Assembly (NCBI GenBank): GCA_036924085.1
Contig: JAVGWX010000003.1
Location: 114,667,264-114,731,263, forward strand
Length of the DNA: 64,000 nt
Source: Ariolimax columbianus
Lineage: Eukaryota; Mollusca; Gastropoda; Stylommatophora; Arionidae
Direction of reading: 5' to 3'
Below are positions 10,791 to 22,087 of the stretch, one piece after another; the stretch's first letter is position 1; each line of letters starts with the position of its first letter. The position numbers and the translations under genes are program-made. The notes beneath the pieces are model-generated. The model was not told the origin of the DNA and made no database searches. It saw only the letters and a list, made by a program, of their open reading frames with translations.

Positions 10791-11044
10791 ATTTGACAAT
10801 GTATAATCCGAATAAATAAAGTGGTGTTGGGATAATGTCTAATTTGCTAAATTTGACTTATTTATTGCGTTTTGTGTGCACCAATTTTAACTACATCAGA
10901 TAAAGATAGAATGTCAGACAAGCTGACATTTCATCTGCGTATTCTGTCACCTAGGCACAGTACAGAGAAAATGTGTTGTGTCCCCTTTGTTCTATACTGT
11001 AGTGTAGAGGTAATATATTTGTAAAAGGTTTGCCTTTCTGTATT

Positions 11045-11225
11045 CTGCTGGTGGAGGCACACCCCTCTTCAACATGGACCATAACCTTTTAGATGATATC
11101 GGGACGTATTAACCAGTGCTTGGATGCATGTGTGCGTCTCTATGTACCTATGATAGTTAGTATGATCTCGATGGTCAACCCCAACCAAAGTGCAATGGAA
11201 GGGCCTCACCCTGAGGGGACATGTT
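11045..11225 (-). mobile_element. SINE-E copy, inverted, truncated
   Basis: The blocks CTGGTGGAGGCACACCCCTC, AACCAGTGCTTGGATGCATG, GTGCGTCTCTATGTACCTAT and CAACCAAAGTGCAATGGAAG match the 15.98-16.20 kb copy and the complement of the 22.38-22.70 kb copy, in the same order. It is the most diverged of the three. Confidence 0.7.
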
Positions 11226-11599
11226 GTGTAAGGGTGAGAGTCCCCTTGTTGTCTTTCATGTTCAATCTTGTGAAAATATGGTGTTGCGCCCCTTTGTTAT
11301 ATTATGATCAGTGAAGAGGAAATGTGATGTGTTTGATTTCTTCTATACTGCACAGTGCAGAGAAAACATTTTGTGTAACCTTTGTTCAATGCTGCTCATG
11401 ATAGAGGAAATGTATCCGGTTCAAGATAGTGCCACATTTTTTAAATCTGCCAGAAGCTGTGCAGTTTACGATGCATTTTTCTCAACAGCGGTGATATGTA
11501 TCGTGATAGTGTGAAACGCTTTTCTAAATTTGTCCCTCGTCGTTATGAAGTATTATGCTTGTATAAGTATCTACGTTTGTTGAGAATGCCAACATTTTG
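11226..11599. other. No recognised feature
   Basis: Contains TTGTTCTATACTG/TGTTCAATGCTG-like repeats (near 10990 and 11390) with no clear unit. No gene seen. Confidence 0.4.
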
Positions 11600-12240
11600 T
11601 CTTCATGAACGGTGGTCCAGAGCCGTCCATATTGATGATGAAGTAAACTGGAGAATTGCCAAAGTATGTGTATCATTTGGAAAACTAAGATCCTCAGCTT
11701 GGGACAAGAGAGGTATTAAGCTTATAACCAAATTAAAGGTTTTTGTGGCAGTCGTACCAATTCTTCTGTACGCTTGTGAAACCAGGACTGTGTACAGTTG
11801 ACATGCGAAGAAGCTTGACCACTTTCATCTGGGCTGCTTAAGGAAACTACTGAACATCATAAAATGGCATGATAGGATTACAGATGTAGAAGTTCTTTCG
11901 CGGGTTGGCATGACAAGCATCCGCACAATTCTGTACAAATCGCAGCTTAGATTTAGATGGTTTGCCATATTTTCCGCATGTCAGATGAGTTGCTTCGAAA
12001 GAAAATATTCCACGTCGAGCTTGAGTCAGGCAAGCGAACTCATCGTGGCCAAATAAAACGTTACAAAGACACTCTGAAAGCCTCACTGAAGAACTGCGAA
12101 ATTGACCTTGATAATTGGGAGAACATTGCTGCCAATTGCTCTGCCTGGCGTAGTAGGATCTCTTCTGACTTGGCGCATATGGAGCATACAAGAATTAAGG
12201 AAGCTGCACGGAGAAGAGCAACGCGCTTCTTTGATACAGG
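11600..12240 (+). pseudogene. LINE ORF2 C-terminal remnant
   Basis: Across two frames the translation follows the thumb and tail of an RTE/L1-type LINE. Near 11638 is a DDEVNWRIAKVCVSFGKL-like stretch, then PILLYACETRTVYS near 11758, LGCLRKLLNIIKWHDRITDV near 11832, and in another frame KRTHRGQIKRYKDTLKASLK near 12030. A charged tail rich in Ala and Arg follows and stops at about 12242. At least two frameshifts and a stop separate the parts, and no RT palm is present. Confidence 0.75.
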
Positions 12241-12975
12241 TTAATTGAGAGGATGGGGTGTCGATGGTGATATACATACTGGATAGATGTTAGAGAATGC
12301 AAGAAGACAAATGTAATGCTACCTCATACGAGAGCAAGTTCAAAAGCATAGGTCAAAAATAGCTATTAATCAAACACAAACCCAAACTAAATGAGACATA
12401 AACTTGAAAACCTTTTATTATTGCACCTAATTATCCCTTATTTCTCAACATAATTTCCACCAAAATGATCCGACCACTGTATCAATGTTAGGCCCATTCG
12501 GTTGACCGTGTACCCACCATGAGCACACTTTTCAGAATTTCCACTATCAGCTAACCCATGTGAAGATTTTGTTGCAGCTGCTACTCTGTATATCGTCACT
12601 CGTCTATCAACTAGAATTATCTCCTTCTCACGCCGCACACATTTCTATTGTGAACTGAACGACTAGGTCGGTCTTCATGTGCAATTTTTGAGCTTAGGTG
12701 AGCAAATTCATCAACTAATAAGCTCATCGCTTCACGTGACAATCACTTCTCACCAAAAGAATTGCCTTCCTCTTCCCCCTTCCCTAAAAAAAAACAACAA
12801 CCCAACAACACTGGCAGCAAATAACTGCAAAATAGCACTGTCCTTTGTACACTCTGTGAGCAGTGACGGCATTTGGTTCTTGAACTGCGCAGAGTCATAA
12901 AACATCTAGTGTATGCTACCTGCATTCATCACAAAGCTAGATATAGCTGCCACCTGATGACACCTTTAGAAATGA
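12241..12975. other. No recognised feature
   Basis: Mostly unique sequence. A pyrimidine-rich stretch and an A tract at 12785-12795 are the only notable parts. Confidence 0.5.
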
Positions 12976-13254
12976 CCAACTACATTTTTTGGTATTTTTT
13001 TTTGCGTTCGCCTTATTTATATATTCCCCAAGGTGGTGTGTGTTGCACTGTGGTTTTTATTCTGCGCCTGTCGGCCCAGTGCATCCGACTTCAACATCCA
13101 TTTTATGATTTTATGTAAGGGTCTGCTTCCTCTTGCATTTTCTAAGGGTTTGCTTCCCCGGGGTAACGGCAGATGCTGTGATGGGGATCGAACCCAGCAC
13201 CTTCGGTTGTGAGCCATGTCGCTTAACCACTAGACCACGCCGTCCAACTACATT
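12976..13254 (-). mobile_element. SINE-A copy 3, full length, inverted
   Basis: Duplications of about 11 bp (CCAACTACATT at 12976-12986 and 13244-13254) flank the element. On the minus strand it shows a GTGGTCTAGTGGTTAAGCGA head, a GGTTCGATCCCC B box near 13190, the core block and a poly-A tail (T tract near 12996). Nothing in it is protein coding. Confidence 0.92.
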
Positions 13255-14104
13255 AAAAAACTTTCACATATCAGTTTATGATCTACTTACTGACTTACCC
13301 TCGTATATGGGGAAGAATATAGAAAAACGAGCTAGTGGGATACTGGTAAACATTGTAGGAAAGACTTTAAATAAACATTGCATTGTGAAGGGGAAAAGCT
13401 GGTTCTGTCACTGCAGTTTGTGCTGTAACATCGACTCGATGTTTTACAAGGTATCATGTTTCTTCTCCTCCCTCAAGTTTCGGTCTCCCTGTCACTCAAT
13501 CTGATAATCTCCGCCAGCCGTTCGTGCTCTCACTTCCTTGATCAAGACCTGACGATAACCCTGCGAGCTGGTCCTGTACAGGTCGACTGCATGCTCATGT
13601 TATGGAAATGTCGGCTCGACAGAGAAACAGGCACATCAAATTCAAAGTGACAGCCTGCTCTGATCCCGGGATTCCCTGCTAGACAAGGCTAATGGCTTTC
13701 TGTCATCTCGATGGCCTTTTCTCTAGCAAGGATCCTCAAAAGGGCGAGAACTTGAAGTAAATGGAGCATGCATTATTTGGGACCCAGTAAACAAATTAAG
13801 TCATCGATCCTAAGGGCCAGATTTTGGGTATTCGGAAAGCCTAAACAAGGAACAGAAACTAAAGTGAAGTACTTAAAGGCATATCATTCTTTTCATTTAT
13901 ATCCTCGACTTCTTTTTTGTTATGTATCGTTTCTCTGTTACAAAAAAAAAATATATCACTCCAAAGGGCGCATCGTCCCTTAATCAGTAATGACTGAAGG
14001 AGTCTATTAATTATTTAATTCATTAATTTCTCTGTAGGTAATTTGTTATTATTGTAAATGTTAATGTCATTGATAAAAAGGAACCAATGGGCTGGCAAAC
14101 GTTT
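13255..14104. other. No recognised feature
   Basis: About 850 bp with no convincing frame. An A tract lies at 13941-13950. Confidence 0.5.
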
Positions 14105-14269
14105 TTGTCAGGTAAAATATACTGATCAAGGACCATACCTCCCCCGCCCTCTCACAGTGATCTGGCCAACGAGTTGAAGCTCGGCACCGTCATTCCAATT
14201 GGGGTGAACTTGCTGAGGAGTCTTGCATTGCACTACAGACAGAAGGGCCACGGTCGACCTTCTCAAGTA
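14105..14269 (-). repeat. Repeat D fragment, diverged, inverted
   Basis: GTCAGGTAAAATATACTGAT matches the D tail motif. GGGCCACGGTCGACCTTCTC corresponds to the D block with the GGTGGACC motif. The middle is strongly diverged. Confidence 0.5.
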
Positions 14270-15025
14270 CGCTTCAGGTTAACTTCTGCTTCTTCGTTCG
14301 TCCTGAAAATGGCTTTATGTGACAATTTACGGTGAAGCTGCGATATCTGCGCCATTCGGCCCGGAACATCCGATTTCAGCACGGCACATTTTTTGGGCGA
14401 CGTTGCATGTGTGCAATCTGTTTTCAAGGCCGCCACATGGAACCCGAATAGGGTCTTGATCAACTCTGATTCACTGACCTGGCGCAAATATCCAACTATG
14501 ATTCACTGACCTGGCACAAACATCCAACTATGAGTCACTGACCTGGCGCAAACATCCAACTCTGATTCACTGACCTGGCGCAAACATCCAACTCTGATTC
14601 ACTGACCTGGCGCAAACATCCAACTCTGATTCACTGACCTGGCGCAAACATCCAACTATGAGTCACTGACTTGGCGCAAACAGCCAACTCTGAGTCACTG
14701 ACCTGGCGCAAACATCCAACTCTGATTCACTGACCTGGCGCAAACATCCAACTATGAGTCACTGACCTGGCGCAAACATCCAACTATGAGTCACTGACCT
14801 GGCGCAAACATCCAACTCTGATTCACTGACCTGGCGCAAACATCCAACTATGATTCACTGACCTGGCGCAAACATCCAACTATAAGTCACTGACCTGGCA
14901 CAAACAGCCAACTATGAGTCACTGACCTGGCACAAACAGCCAACTATGAGTCACTGACCTGGCGCAAACATCCAACTATGAGTCACTGACTGCTTTGCAG
15001 CTCATTCACTGCATCATTGACCACG
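14270..15025 (-). mobile_element. SINE-B (B2) split by internal 32-bp array
   Basis: On the minus strand the 3' tail (complement of CTTCTGCTTCTTCGTTCGTC near 14283), the core region (near 14350) and the body are on the left. The outermost head (CAGCTCATTCACTGCATCAT near 14999) is on the right. The head segment between them is expanded into the array at 14462-14990. Flanking parts on both sides match single-copy SINE-B2 elements, so the expansion happened inside the SINE. Confidence 0.8.
14462..14990. repeat. 32-bp minisatellite, about 16.5 copies, from SINE-B head
   Basis: The unit TGATTCACTGACCTGGCGCA plus AACATCCAACTC repeats every 32 bp, with TGATTC/TGAGTC and CATCC/CAGCC variants. A single-copy equivalent exists in SINE-B2 near 51.83-51.87 kb (CCTGATGCAAACAGCCAACT followed by ATGAGT). 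No spacers of unique sequence occur, so this is not CRISPR-like. Confidence 0.95.
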
Positions 15026-15983
15026 CATAATGATACGAGAAGAGCCACTGTAACCAGCTACAAAGAGAACGTCGACATTTAACACACCTAAACACGAGTA
15101 ACTTCGAAAAACAATATTGAAAGCACAATATTGGTCTCAATAAATGCACACGATTAAACCCCGTCTTGTGAGTACATTCTTGTCCAAATGTTCACCGGGA
15201 GAGCTCTATGTGGGCCAAAGACTAGAATGTGACAGCTGCCACACTGACTTGGTTGCTGCTCTTCTACTCTGGGACGTAGAGATCTTTTCTTTTTCTTGTG
15301 TCTTATCGTTGAGATAGGGAGTCTCATGTTTAACTCTGATGAGTCGCCTCCAACGATATGCCTGGCAGGTCACATTAATAATAATAATGTTCGCGTAGGC
15401 GTAAAAGGCCCGTTGCGTCGAACGACCACTATCATGTACAACTGCTGAGGCTGTGTTCATGCTGTAAACCCTACAGGCTTCTTAGGTGGAGCTGAGTACT
15501 CCACTACCCTGGGATGAGGGCCGCGAGGAGTGTATTAAACCAATGTTTGTGTCAAGCCTTTCGTGTAAAACTCCCTGTTTTTCCATGTCCCGCCGCCGAA
15601 GCTTCTGATTGTGTCCACATTTTGGTCAGCGTGACCCTTGCTTTGCTGATAATACTAGGTTGGGAGAGGTATCGTGTAACCTCCGGTGAGGGAGGGACGG
15701 GCAGGAGGACGTCGGCTTCAGTCCGAGCAGCAAGGTCCTTGAGAAGTGATAACCTGGACTGAATTCTGATGTGCAGTTAAGCAGAACGTTGAACTCCGTC
15801 ATGGACTGGTTCCCACGGCTTAAGCCAGGCACGAAATACAGCATAACAAACAGGATAACCGATCGAAAGCACACCAATTCCACAGAATAAAGTCCCTGAT
15901 ACCACCTGGTGAAGGAGTTGTGAAATATAATCTAACCAGGAACCACCAGACGTCGGAAAACGACACAAAACACCGGAGATGTT
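15026..15983. other. Mostly unassigned; relics of the 42-bp unit and repeat F
   Basis: 15246-15290 (TTGCTGCTCTTCTACTCTGG) is a lone relative of the 6.78-7.23 kb array. About 15335-15375 (GTCGCCTCCAACGATATGCC then TGGCAGGT) resembles repeat F. The rest is unplaced and shows no convincing open frame. Confidence 0.45.
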
Positions 15984-16200
15984 GTTGCTTAGATGTTTGC
16001 CTCACTAGTTTTTACTGGCGGAGGCGCGCCCATTCCACCCCAGACCGTAGTCCATTGGGCGAAATCAGGACGCATAAACCAGTGCTTAGATGCACGTGTG
16101 CGTCTGTATGTACCTATGCTAGGTTTGTGCGCCCTCAGAAGCTAGCCCAACCAAAGTGCAATGGAAAGGCCTCAGCCTGAGGGCGCGTCAAGAGCGCAGC
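15984..16200 (-). mobile_element. SINE-E copy, inverted
   Basis: It is the complement of the 22.38-22.70 kb insertion from its 3' part (TTGCTTAGATGTTTGCCTCA) to the GGGCGCG block near 16185, with high similarity. The outer head is missing. Target duplications are not obvious. Confidence 0.8.
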
Positions 16201-16296
16201 TGTTAAGGCGCGGCCATCTTACAGTTCAAAGTGCAACTATTATTTGTTACCCTTCATAAATTGGTAACACACGAATAGACGATGTTTTAGCCTATC

Positions 16297-16445
16297 TACG
16301 GTCTAGTCTCTCTACGGTCTAATTTCTCTACAGTCTAGTCTCTATATGGTCTAGTCTCTCTACGGTCTAGTTTCTCTACAGTCTAGTCTCTCTATGGTTT
16401 AGTCCCTCTTCGGTCTAGTATCTCTACAGCTTAGTCTATCTAGTG
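16297..16445. repeat. 18-bp minisatellite, about 8 copies
   Basis: The unit TCTCTACGGTCTAGTCTC repeats with many substitutions (ACGG/ACAG/ATGG, TAGT/TAAT). No open frame of interest. Confidence 0.85.
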
Positions 16446-17449
16446 TAGAATGCTCTCCAACTCATGATATTGTGCACCTCGGAAATAACTAAAACACTAC
16501 GTATCTCGAAGAAGCCATCCGGGTTTGAAAGAAACCCATAGAAACAATACCCCAATATATGCTACAGGAACAACAGACTAAACTACCAGGGAAGGGGGCG
16601 AAAAAGAAGAAGAAGATTAGTTTAAACTAGAACCTTTATTATCCTTCCTTCCACTGTGAATTGCTGCACTAAGTGGCCCAGTTTGTGTCATACCGTGTTT
16701 GAACTAATTCACTCTGAAATTTCTGGACGATCGCATATAATATAACCGCACTGTTCATAAGACAGGAAGTGACAAATTTGTTTAGGATCTTGGCGTCAGG
16801 TAAAAAATGCAGGAGCCAGGCGTCGCGCTGGATGAAAACTTCCCTGTGGAGTTGTGCAACATGCCAGAGAGTATTGGTGAATTGTTTTCGAAAATATGTA
16901 TTCTAAATGTGCATATGTAAGATTATTTTCACAGTAATACATACCTATTTTTGCTATTCATGATTTGTGTTATGCATTAGCCGCTGCGTAATATGACGCC
17001 GGAAGTCTGACATTGAAAATATTATGTGACCCTTAGAAGCGAGAATCGGGGATTGGGAGGAAGTGGAGATGTACGCTATGGGATAAATTGTTCGAGTAAA
17101 TACGACACCAGTTCTGAAATACTAGCCACCACAGCTACATTTCTAGGCGTCATGGGGACCTGGCGCCCGGAATTTGTCGGACTCTGGCTGAAGAAAATTC
17201 AGGATATAACGAAATAGACATTTGATTTGTTAGGGAAAAAATGGAGGTATGGGAATGAGGACACTTATAATTTGCGGAAAACCTAATGCGTTTATATGTA
17301 ACATGTGCCAAGCCGAAATATCAGGTTTGCGGCCATTTTGAGAAATGATACGCCGATATATCAGCCTGCCGAAGTGAATAAAAAAATGAATTCGGTTGGA
17401 TCTCAAATGCTGTCATGGCTGACAGTAAATTTGAGAATGAGCTTAATAT
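16446..17449. other. No recognised feature
   Basis: About 1 kb without identifiable repeat or gene. A short GAAGAAGAAGA tract near 16603-16615 may be a decayed SINE-B or LINE tail. Confidence 0.45.
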
Positions 17450-17708
17450 TGTTCAGATGCTTACGTAGCATGCACATCACAAGCCTCTGACAGCCATAGT
17501 TAAACTCCTAGCCTTCGCGTATAAGATGAGCCAAATTCTGTCCAGATGCCCTGGCAGCATGCACAGCAACACACGCCTCTGACAGTCATAGTTCAAATCC
17601 TAGCCTTCGCGTAGAAGATGCGCCTATTTCTGTCAAGATGCCCCGGTAGCATGCGCATCATACGTCTCTGACAGTCATAGTTCAACTTCTAGCCTTCGCG
17701 TAGAGGGA
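17450..17708. repeat. About 90-bp tandem repeat, 2.9 copies
   Basis: CTCTGACAGYCATAGTT and CTAGCCTTCGCGTA recur at about 17485, 17576 and 17665, spaced 89-91 bp. Copies differ by small indels. Confidence 0.85.
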
Positions 17709-18605
17709 CCTATTCTCCTTTCCTACAGGAAAATTGGTGATGTATAATAAGATTCTGACGTCGTAACACCAGACTGCTCTGGACAGGTGAAGCTTGTCAT
17801 ATGTGGCAATTTATACAGAAGAAGCAAAAAGCTTGCTTTAAAACCACCTGCAGGTAAACTGGGGACATCCAATTGACACTGAATATGACTCTTCCCTTTC
17901 CCGCGTGACATATTGAGCACCAAGCATTGTACTTACTCTGCGAGACCAACCTGGGCGCCAATCTGTACGCGGACATCTACTTGACAGGATAAGGAAAGAC
18001 CAGCCAATGGATAGCTGGCTCGAGAGCAGAACTGTGTGCAGCACGTAATAATTCTTTGGGAAATCCCAGAGTTACAGTACAATGGTTTTACCCTGAACAT
18101 TAGGAGATTCCCGTTGAATACCAGGGAATTGGTCACATGCCACCCTCATCTATTCCAGTTAGTCTATGACAACAGACCATGTCGAGATAGGAGGGCAAGT
18201 CTGAAGGGAGAGATGGAACTCTTGACTCCAACTAGATAAGTTGCGGAAGAGCAGAAAAGTCACAGTAAAACCTTAGGAATATGATGCCAAGTACAAACAG
18301 CCCTTCTTCAATCCAGTTCGGACGTAGACTCTGTATACATAGCAATGCCATACCAGGCTCCTTGCGAGACGTGTACAACTGGGAACATACATATAATACA
18401 ACTAAACATTTCAGACTTCACAAAGAAAGAGGTGCCCAGGACTCTAAATGACAAAACAGGCCACACAGCGGTACACTAGAGAAACCATTAGACCCAAAGA
18501 CCCATCACCATTACTAGATACAATCAGGACCTCTTGTGGAAGCGATAACTGTCAAGATCTTACGACAATCATAAGAAACGACACTGAAGCAGAGGTAGGA
18601 AACAT
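17709..18605. other. No recognised feature
   Basis: Open frames here are short (under 70 codons) and overlap on both strands. No domain recognised. Confidence 0.45.
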
Positions 18606-19274
18606 CTCCACTGGTACTGGCATTGGCGTGCAGGAGGTCCTCCACTGGAACTGACATTGACGTGCAGGAGGTCCTCCACTGGAACTGGCATTGACGTGCA
18701 GGAGGTCCTCCACTGGTACTGGGATTGACGTGCAGGATCCTCAAATGGTACTGGCATTGACGTGGAGGATCCTCAAATGGTACTGGCATTGACGTGCAGG
18801 AGGTCCTCCACTGGAACTGGCATTGACGTGCAGGATCCTCAAATGGTACTGGCATTGACGTGCAGGAGGTCCTCCACTGGAACTGGCATTGACGTGCAGG
18901 ATCCTCAAATGGTACTGGCATTGACGTGCAGGAGGTCCTCCACTGAAACTGGCATTGACGTGCACGAACCTCAAATGGTACTGGCATTGACGTGCAGGAG
19001 GTCCTCCACTGGAACTGGCATTGACGTGCAGGATCCTCAAATGGTACTGGCATTGACGTGCAGGAGGTCCTCCACTGGCACTGGCATTGACGTGCAGGAT
19101 CCTCAAATGGTATTGGCATTGACGTGCAGGAGGTCCTCCACTGGAACTGGCATTGACGTGCAGGAGGTTCTCCACTGGAACTGGCATTGACGTGCAGGAG
19201 GTCCTCCACTGGTACTGGCATTGACGTGCAGGAGATCCTCCACTGGAACTGACATTGACGTGCAGGAGGTCCTC
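18606..19274. repeat. Minisatellite with 34+32 bp higher-order dimer (66 bp)
   Basis: Two related monomers both start CTGGCATTGACGTGCAGGA. The 34-bp type continues GGTCCTCCACTGGAA and the 32-bp type TCCTCAAATGGTA. In the centre they alternate to give a 66-bp dimer, while the ends carry only the 34-bp type. Because 66 is 22 codons, frames stay open on both strands (for example 18741-19499 minus and 18762-19190 plus). Those frames are period artefacts unless transcription is shown. Confidence 0.95.
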
Positions 19275-19517
19275 TGTTGTTTCAATGGAAACAAACTGGC
19301 CTTGCCTAATGTTGTACAGCTTAACTACAGCGATTCTTTGTTGCTGGTTGCTGTCTTCTTGATCTACGGACATGAAACTAAATGCTTCTTCTTCCACTGA
19401 TTTCGTCAAGTGTTCGTTGACATTCCTACTTATCATCTCTCCTATGGAGAGTAAATGCTTTTTTAAAATGTTATTAGGTTTATCGGCGGATACAAACAAA
19501 TAATGAAAATCATATTG
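19268..19517 (-). other. Unique open segment leading into the 66-bp array (possible exon)
   Basis: On the minus strand about 80 codons of non-repetitive sequence run without a stop from 19517 into the array. They include a charged, helix-like stretch around SIGEMISRNVNEHLTKSVEE and a segment RIAVVKLYNIRQGQFVS. There is no ATG at the open end; the first Met is roughly 26 codons in. I do not recognise the protein. It could be a real exon, an old transposon piece, or chance. It differs from other long frames here in having normal, complex amino acid composition. Confidence 0.25.
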
Positions 19518-20709
19518 TTACATTTAATATATCTACAAATCGACATTTTCCTGTATTTAACCAAATAGCAATTTGAAAAACAAAATTTAAAAAAAAAATA
19601 TGATTAAAGTTAGGTTATATAACAGCGTTTGCGTGTATGTGTACATGCGTGCGTGCGCGTTCGTGTGCGAGTGCTCGTGCGTTGTGTGTGTGTGTGTGTG
19701 TCTCGCTAGAGAGAAGAGGAGAAGAGAATTTGAACGACTCGTGCATATTTCCATAAAAAAATAAATTACGATATGTGGAGGGGACGACGGGGGATGGGGT
19801 AGGGGCTCCTAATGTGAATCCGCCACTGTATAAGTTTCCTGTTGTCGGTGTAGCCTATCAATCTCCACTTCCATTCCTTAATCTCCTAGCTGCACATGCA
19901 CCCTAAAAAAAAATACTGCCAGATTTACTTGGTTACATAAAAACATCTTTCTCCACGTCTCCTTCTCACACCCCCACGCACCTTGCACGTGCGTACAGAG
20001 ACCTTCATCCAATGTTCAACCTGGCATGTGTTAACACGAACTGCCCGAGAATGACAGAATTCACCTGTTTCTTTCCTTTCCTGCTGTAAACGCGTTTTGT
20101 AAAATGTAGAGACGTCAACGATTCGTTAACGAAACTATTCACCTTCAAGAATTTATTTCTAAAAAAAAAAAAAATCTTAATTCTCGAAGAACAGTAAACA
20201 ACATCGTGGAAACAGATATTTACTATATTTGTTTTTCAGTTCGGTGGAGGAAATAAAAAATGGCAATGTAGTTCTCACCTGTTGTCAGTCTCCGTAAAAT
20301 GTATAAAATGATGCGTTAGAAGGAAGTAGCAAAGACAGAAGAAAAAACAACTGACGATAAGTACAATTCTGTAACTGAACAAAGGAATACGTTAATCTGA
20401 AACAGTCTTATAAGTACTGATGTTTTATTGTTGTTCAGAATGATAACAGTTATATATGTGGATTATGAGCATATTAAGTTTCTTGTTATCTTTAGTGAAA
20501 CTGTAAGTGTGTGGTTCATTAATTATTATTCTTGTTGTTGTTTTCTATTGACATTTAGTTTCAGGTAGTAGAATGTCTACGCTGGATTGAATCTGATTGG
20601 CAGAAGTTGAATGCTGGTGGAATAAATGCGTGCGCCATTTAACTTCTTGGCACACTTAAGGGAAATGGGCTGGGGTACATAGGTTATGACTCTCTCACAT
20701 GATCGTCTT
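19500..20709. other. No recognised gene; AT-rich with GT microsatellite
   Basis: A short GT tract lies at about 19684-19702 and A tracts near 19590 and 20162. No frame above 60 codons of interest. Confidence 0.5.
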
Positions 20710-21352
20710 GCTGTCTACGGGTTGCTGATATGTCTCATCTACAAGCCTTGATATCCTCCTGTTGCCTACGGGTTGCTGGCAGGTCTCCTCTACAAGCCTT
20801 GATATCCCCTGTAGCCTACGGCTTGATGCCAGGTCTCTACCTTGATTCCCTCCTGTTGCCTACGGCTTGATGCCAGGTCTCTACCAGGCCTGATTCCTCC
20901 CCTGTAGCCTACCGCTTGATGTCAGGTCTCTACCAGCCTTGATTCCCTCCTGTAGCCTACAGCTTTATCCCAGGTCTCTCTCTACAAGCCTTGATATCCC
21001 GTTGTTGCCTACGGCTTTATGCCAGGTCTCTCTCTACCAGCATTGATTTCCTCCTGTAGCCTACGGCTTGATGCCAGGTCTCTCTCTACCAGCATTGATT
21101 CCCTCCTGTAGCCTACGGCTTGATGCCAGGTCTCTCTCTACCAGCATTGATTCCCTCCTGTAGCCTACGGCTTGATGCCAGGTCTCTACAAGCATTGATT
21201 CCCTCATGTAGCCTACGGCTTGATGCCAGGTCTCTACAAGCATTGATTCCCTCATGTAGCCTACGGCTTGATGCCAGGTCTCTCTATACCAGCCTTGATT
21301 CCCTCCTGTAGCCCACAGCTTGCTGCCAGGTTTACTTTTCCAGCTTTGATTC
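20710..21352. repeat. 46-52 bp minisatellite, about 13 copies
   Basis: The unit carries CCTGTAGCCTACGGCTTGAT and GCCAGGTCTCTACCAGCCTT. Length varies with the number of CT dinucleotides (TCTCTA to TCTCTCTCTA), which suggests slippage within units on top of unit duplication. Confidence 0.93.
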
Positions 21353-22087
21353 CACAATGAAGCTAGAACCACATATACTATAGATACGTATTCCCGCTTT
21401 ATCCAGACTAGTAGATCAATCTAGAATATGTTGCTTCCGTTTAATTCTCAACCTAATACTAGACAAGATTTATGTTTACAGCATTCAGCTGATTGTATGT
21501 AAATCAATAAGATGAATGACTTTTCTAAAAATATTTATTTGACACATTTTGTGTTGCTTTGCGCAGATTGGAACTCTAGCGAGCTCGGTTTATTTGTATT
21601 ATCGTTCGGCTGCGCTCACGCATTTATGTTTTTGCCGGCGATAAGTGGAAAGACACAAGTTTGTTGGAGCTTGTATCAACAACACAGCCAATAACAGCAT
21701 CGTTATTAACACCATTTGAAAGTACAATACATTGAACATTGTAAATGTGTCCTAGATGTTGTAAAAACGTTTTTGAAAGGTATGAGAGGAATATATAGCA
21801 GTACAACACAAGTGGATCTGGCTACAAGATACAAGGTAGGCCCCCGGCCCCCGTGGTGGGTGATATAACATAAATCTTACAACACGGTTATCCAGTAACG
21901 TGGGGGGGGGGGAAGCAAACTTAGCCCAGGAAAGACGTCGTAAGCTCCCCACGCCACTTACCAGCACGATTGGATGCAAACGTAAGTAAGTTAGTACTTG
22001 GGAAGTGTAAACAAGTCGGGAGTTTCGAATACTTGTACCTAGCCAATGGAAACATTTGCAAACGTATCGATATTAATTTTGCAATTT
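21353..22087. other. No recognised feature
   Basis: Contains a G run at 21901-21912. No gene or dispersed repeat placed. Confidence 0.5.

Noticed and set aside
18514..19499. Three overlapping frames of 142 to 252 codons as a repeat protein
   Set aside because: The 66-bp period divides by three, so open frames arise automatically. Only the short unique segment at the right end was kept as a lead.
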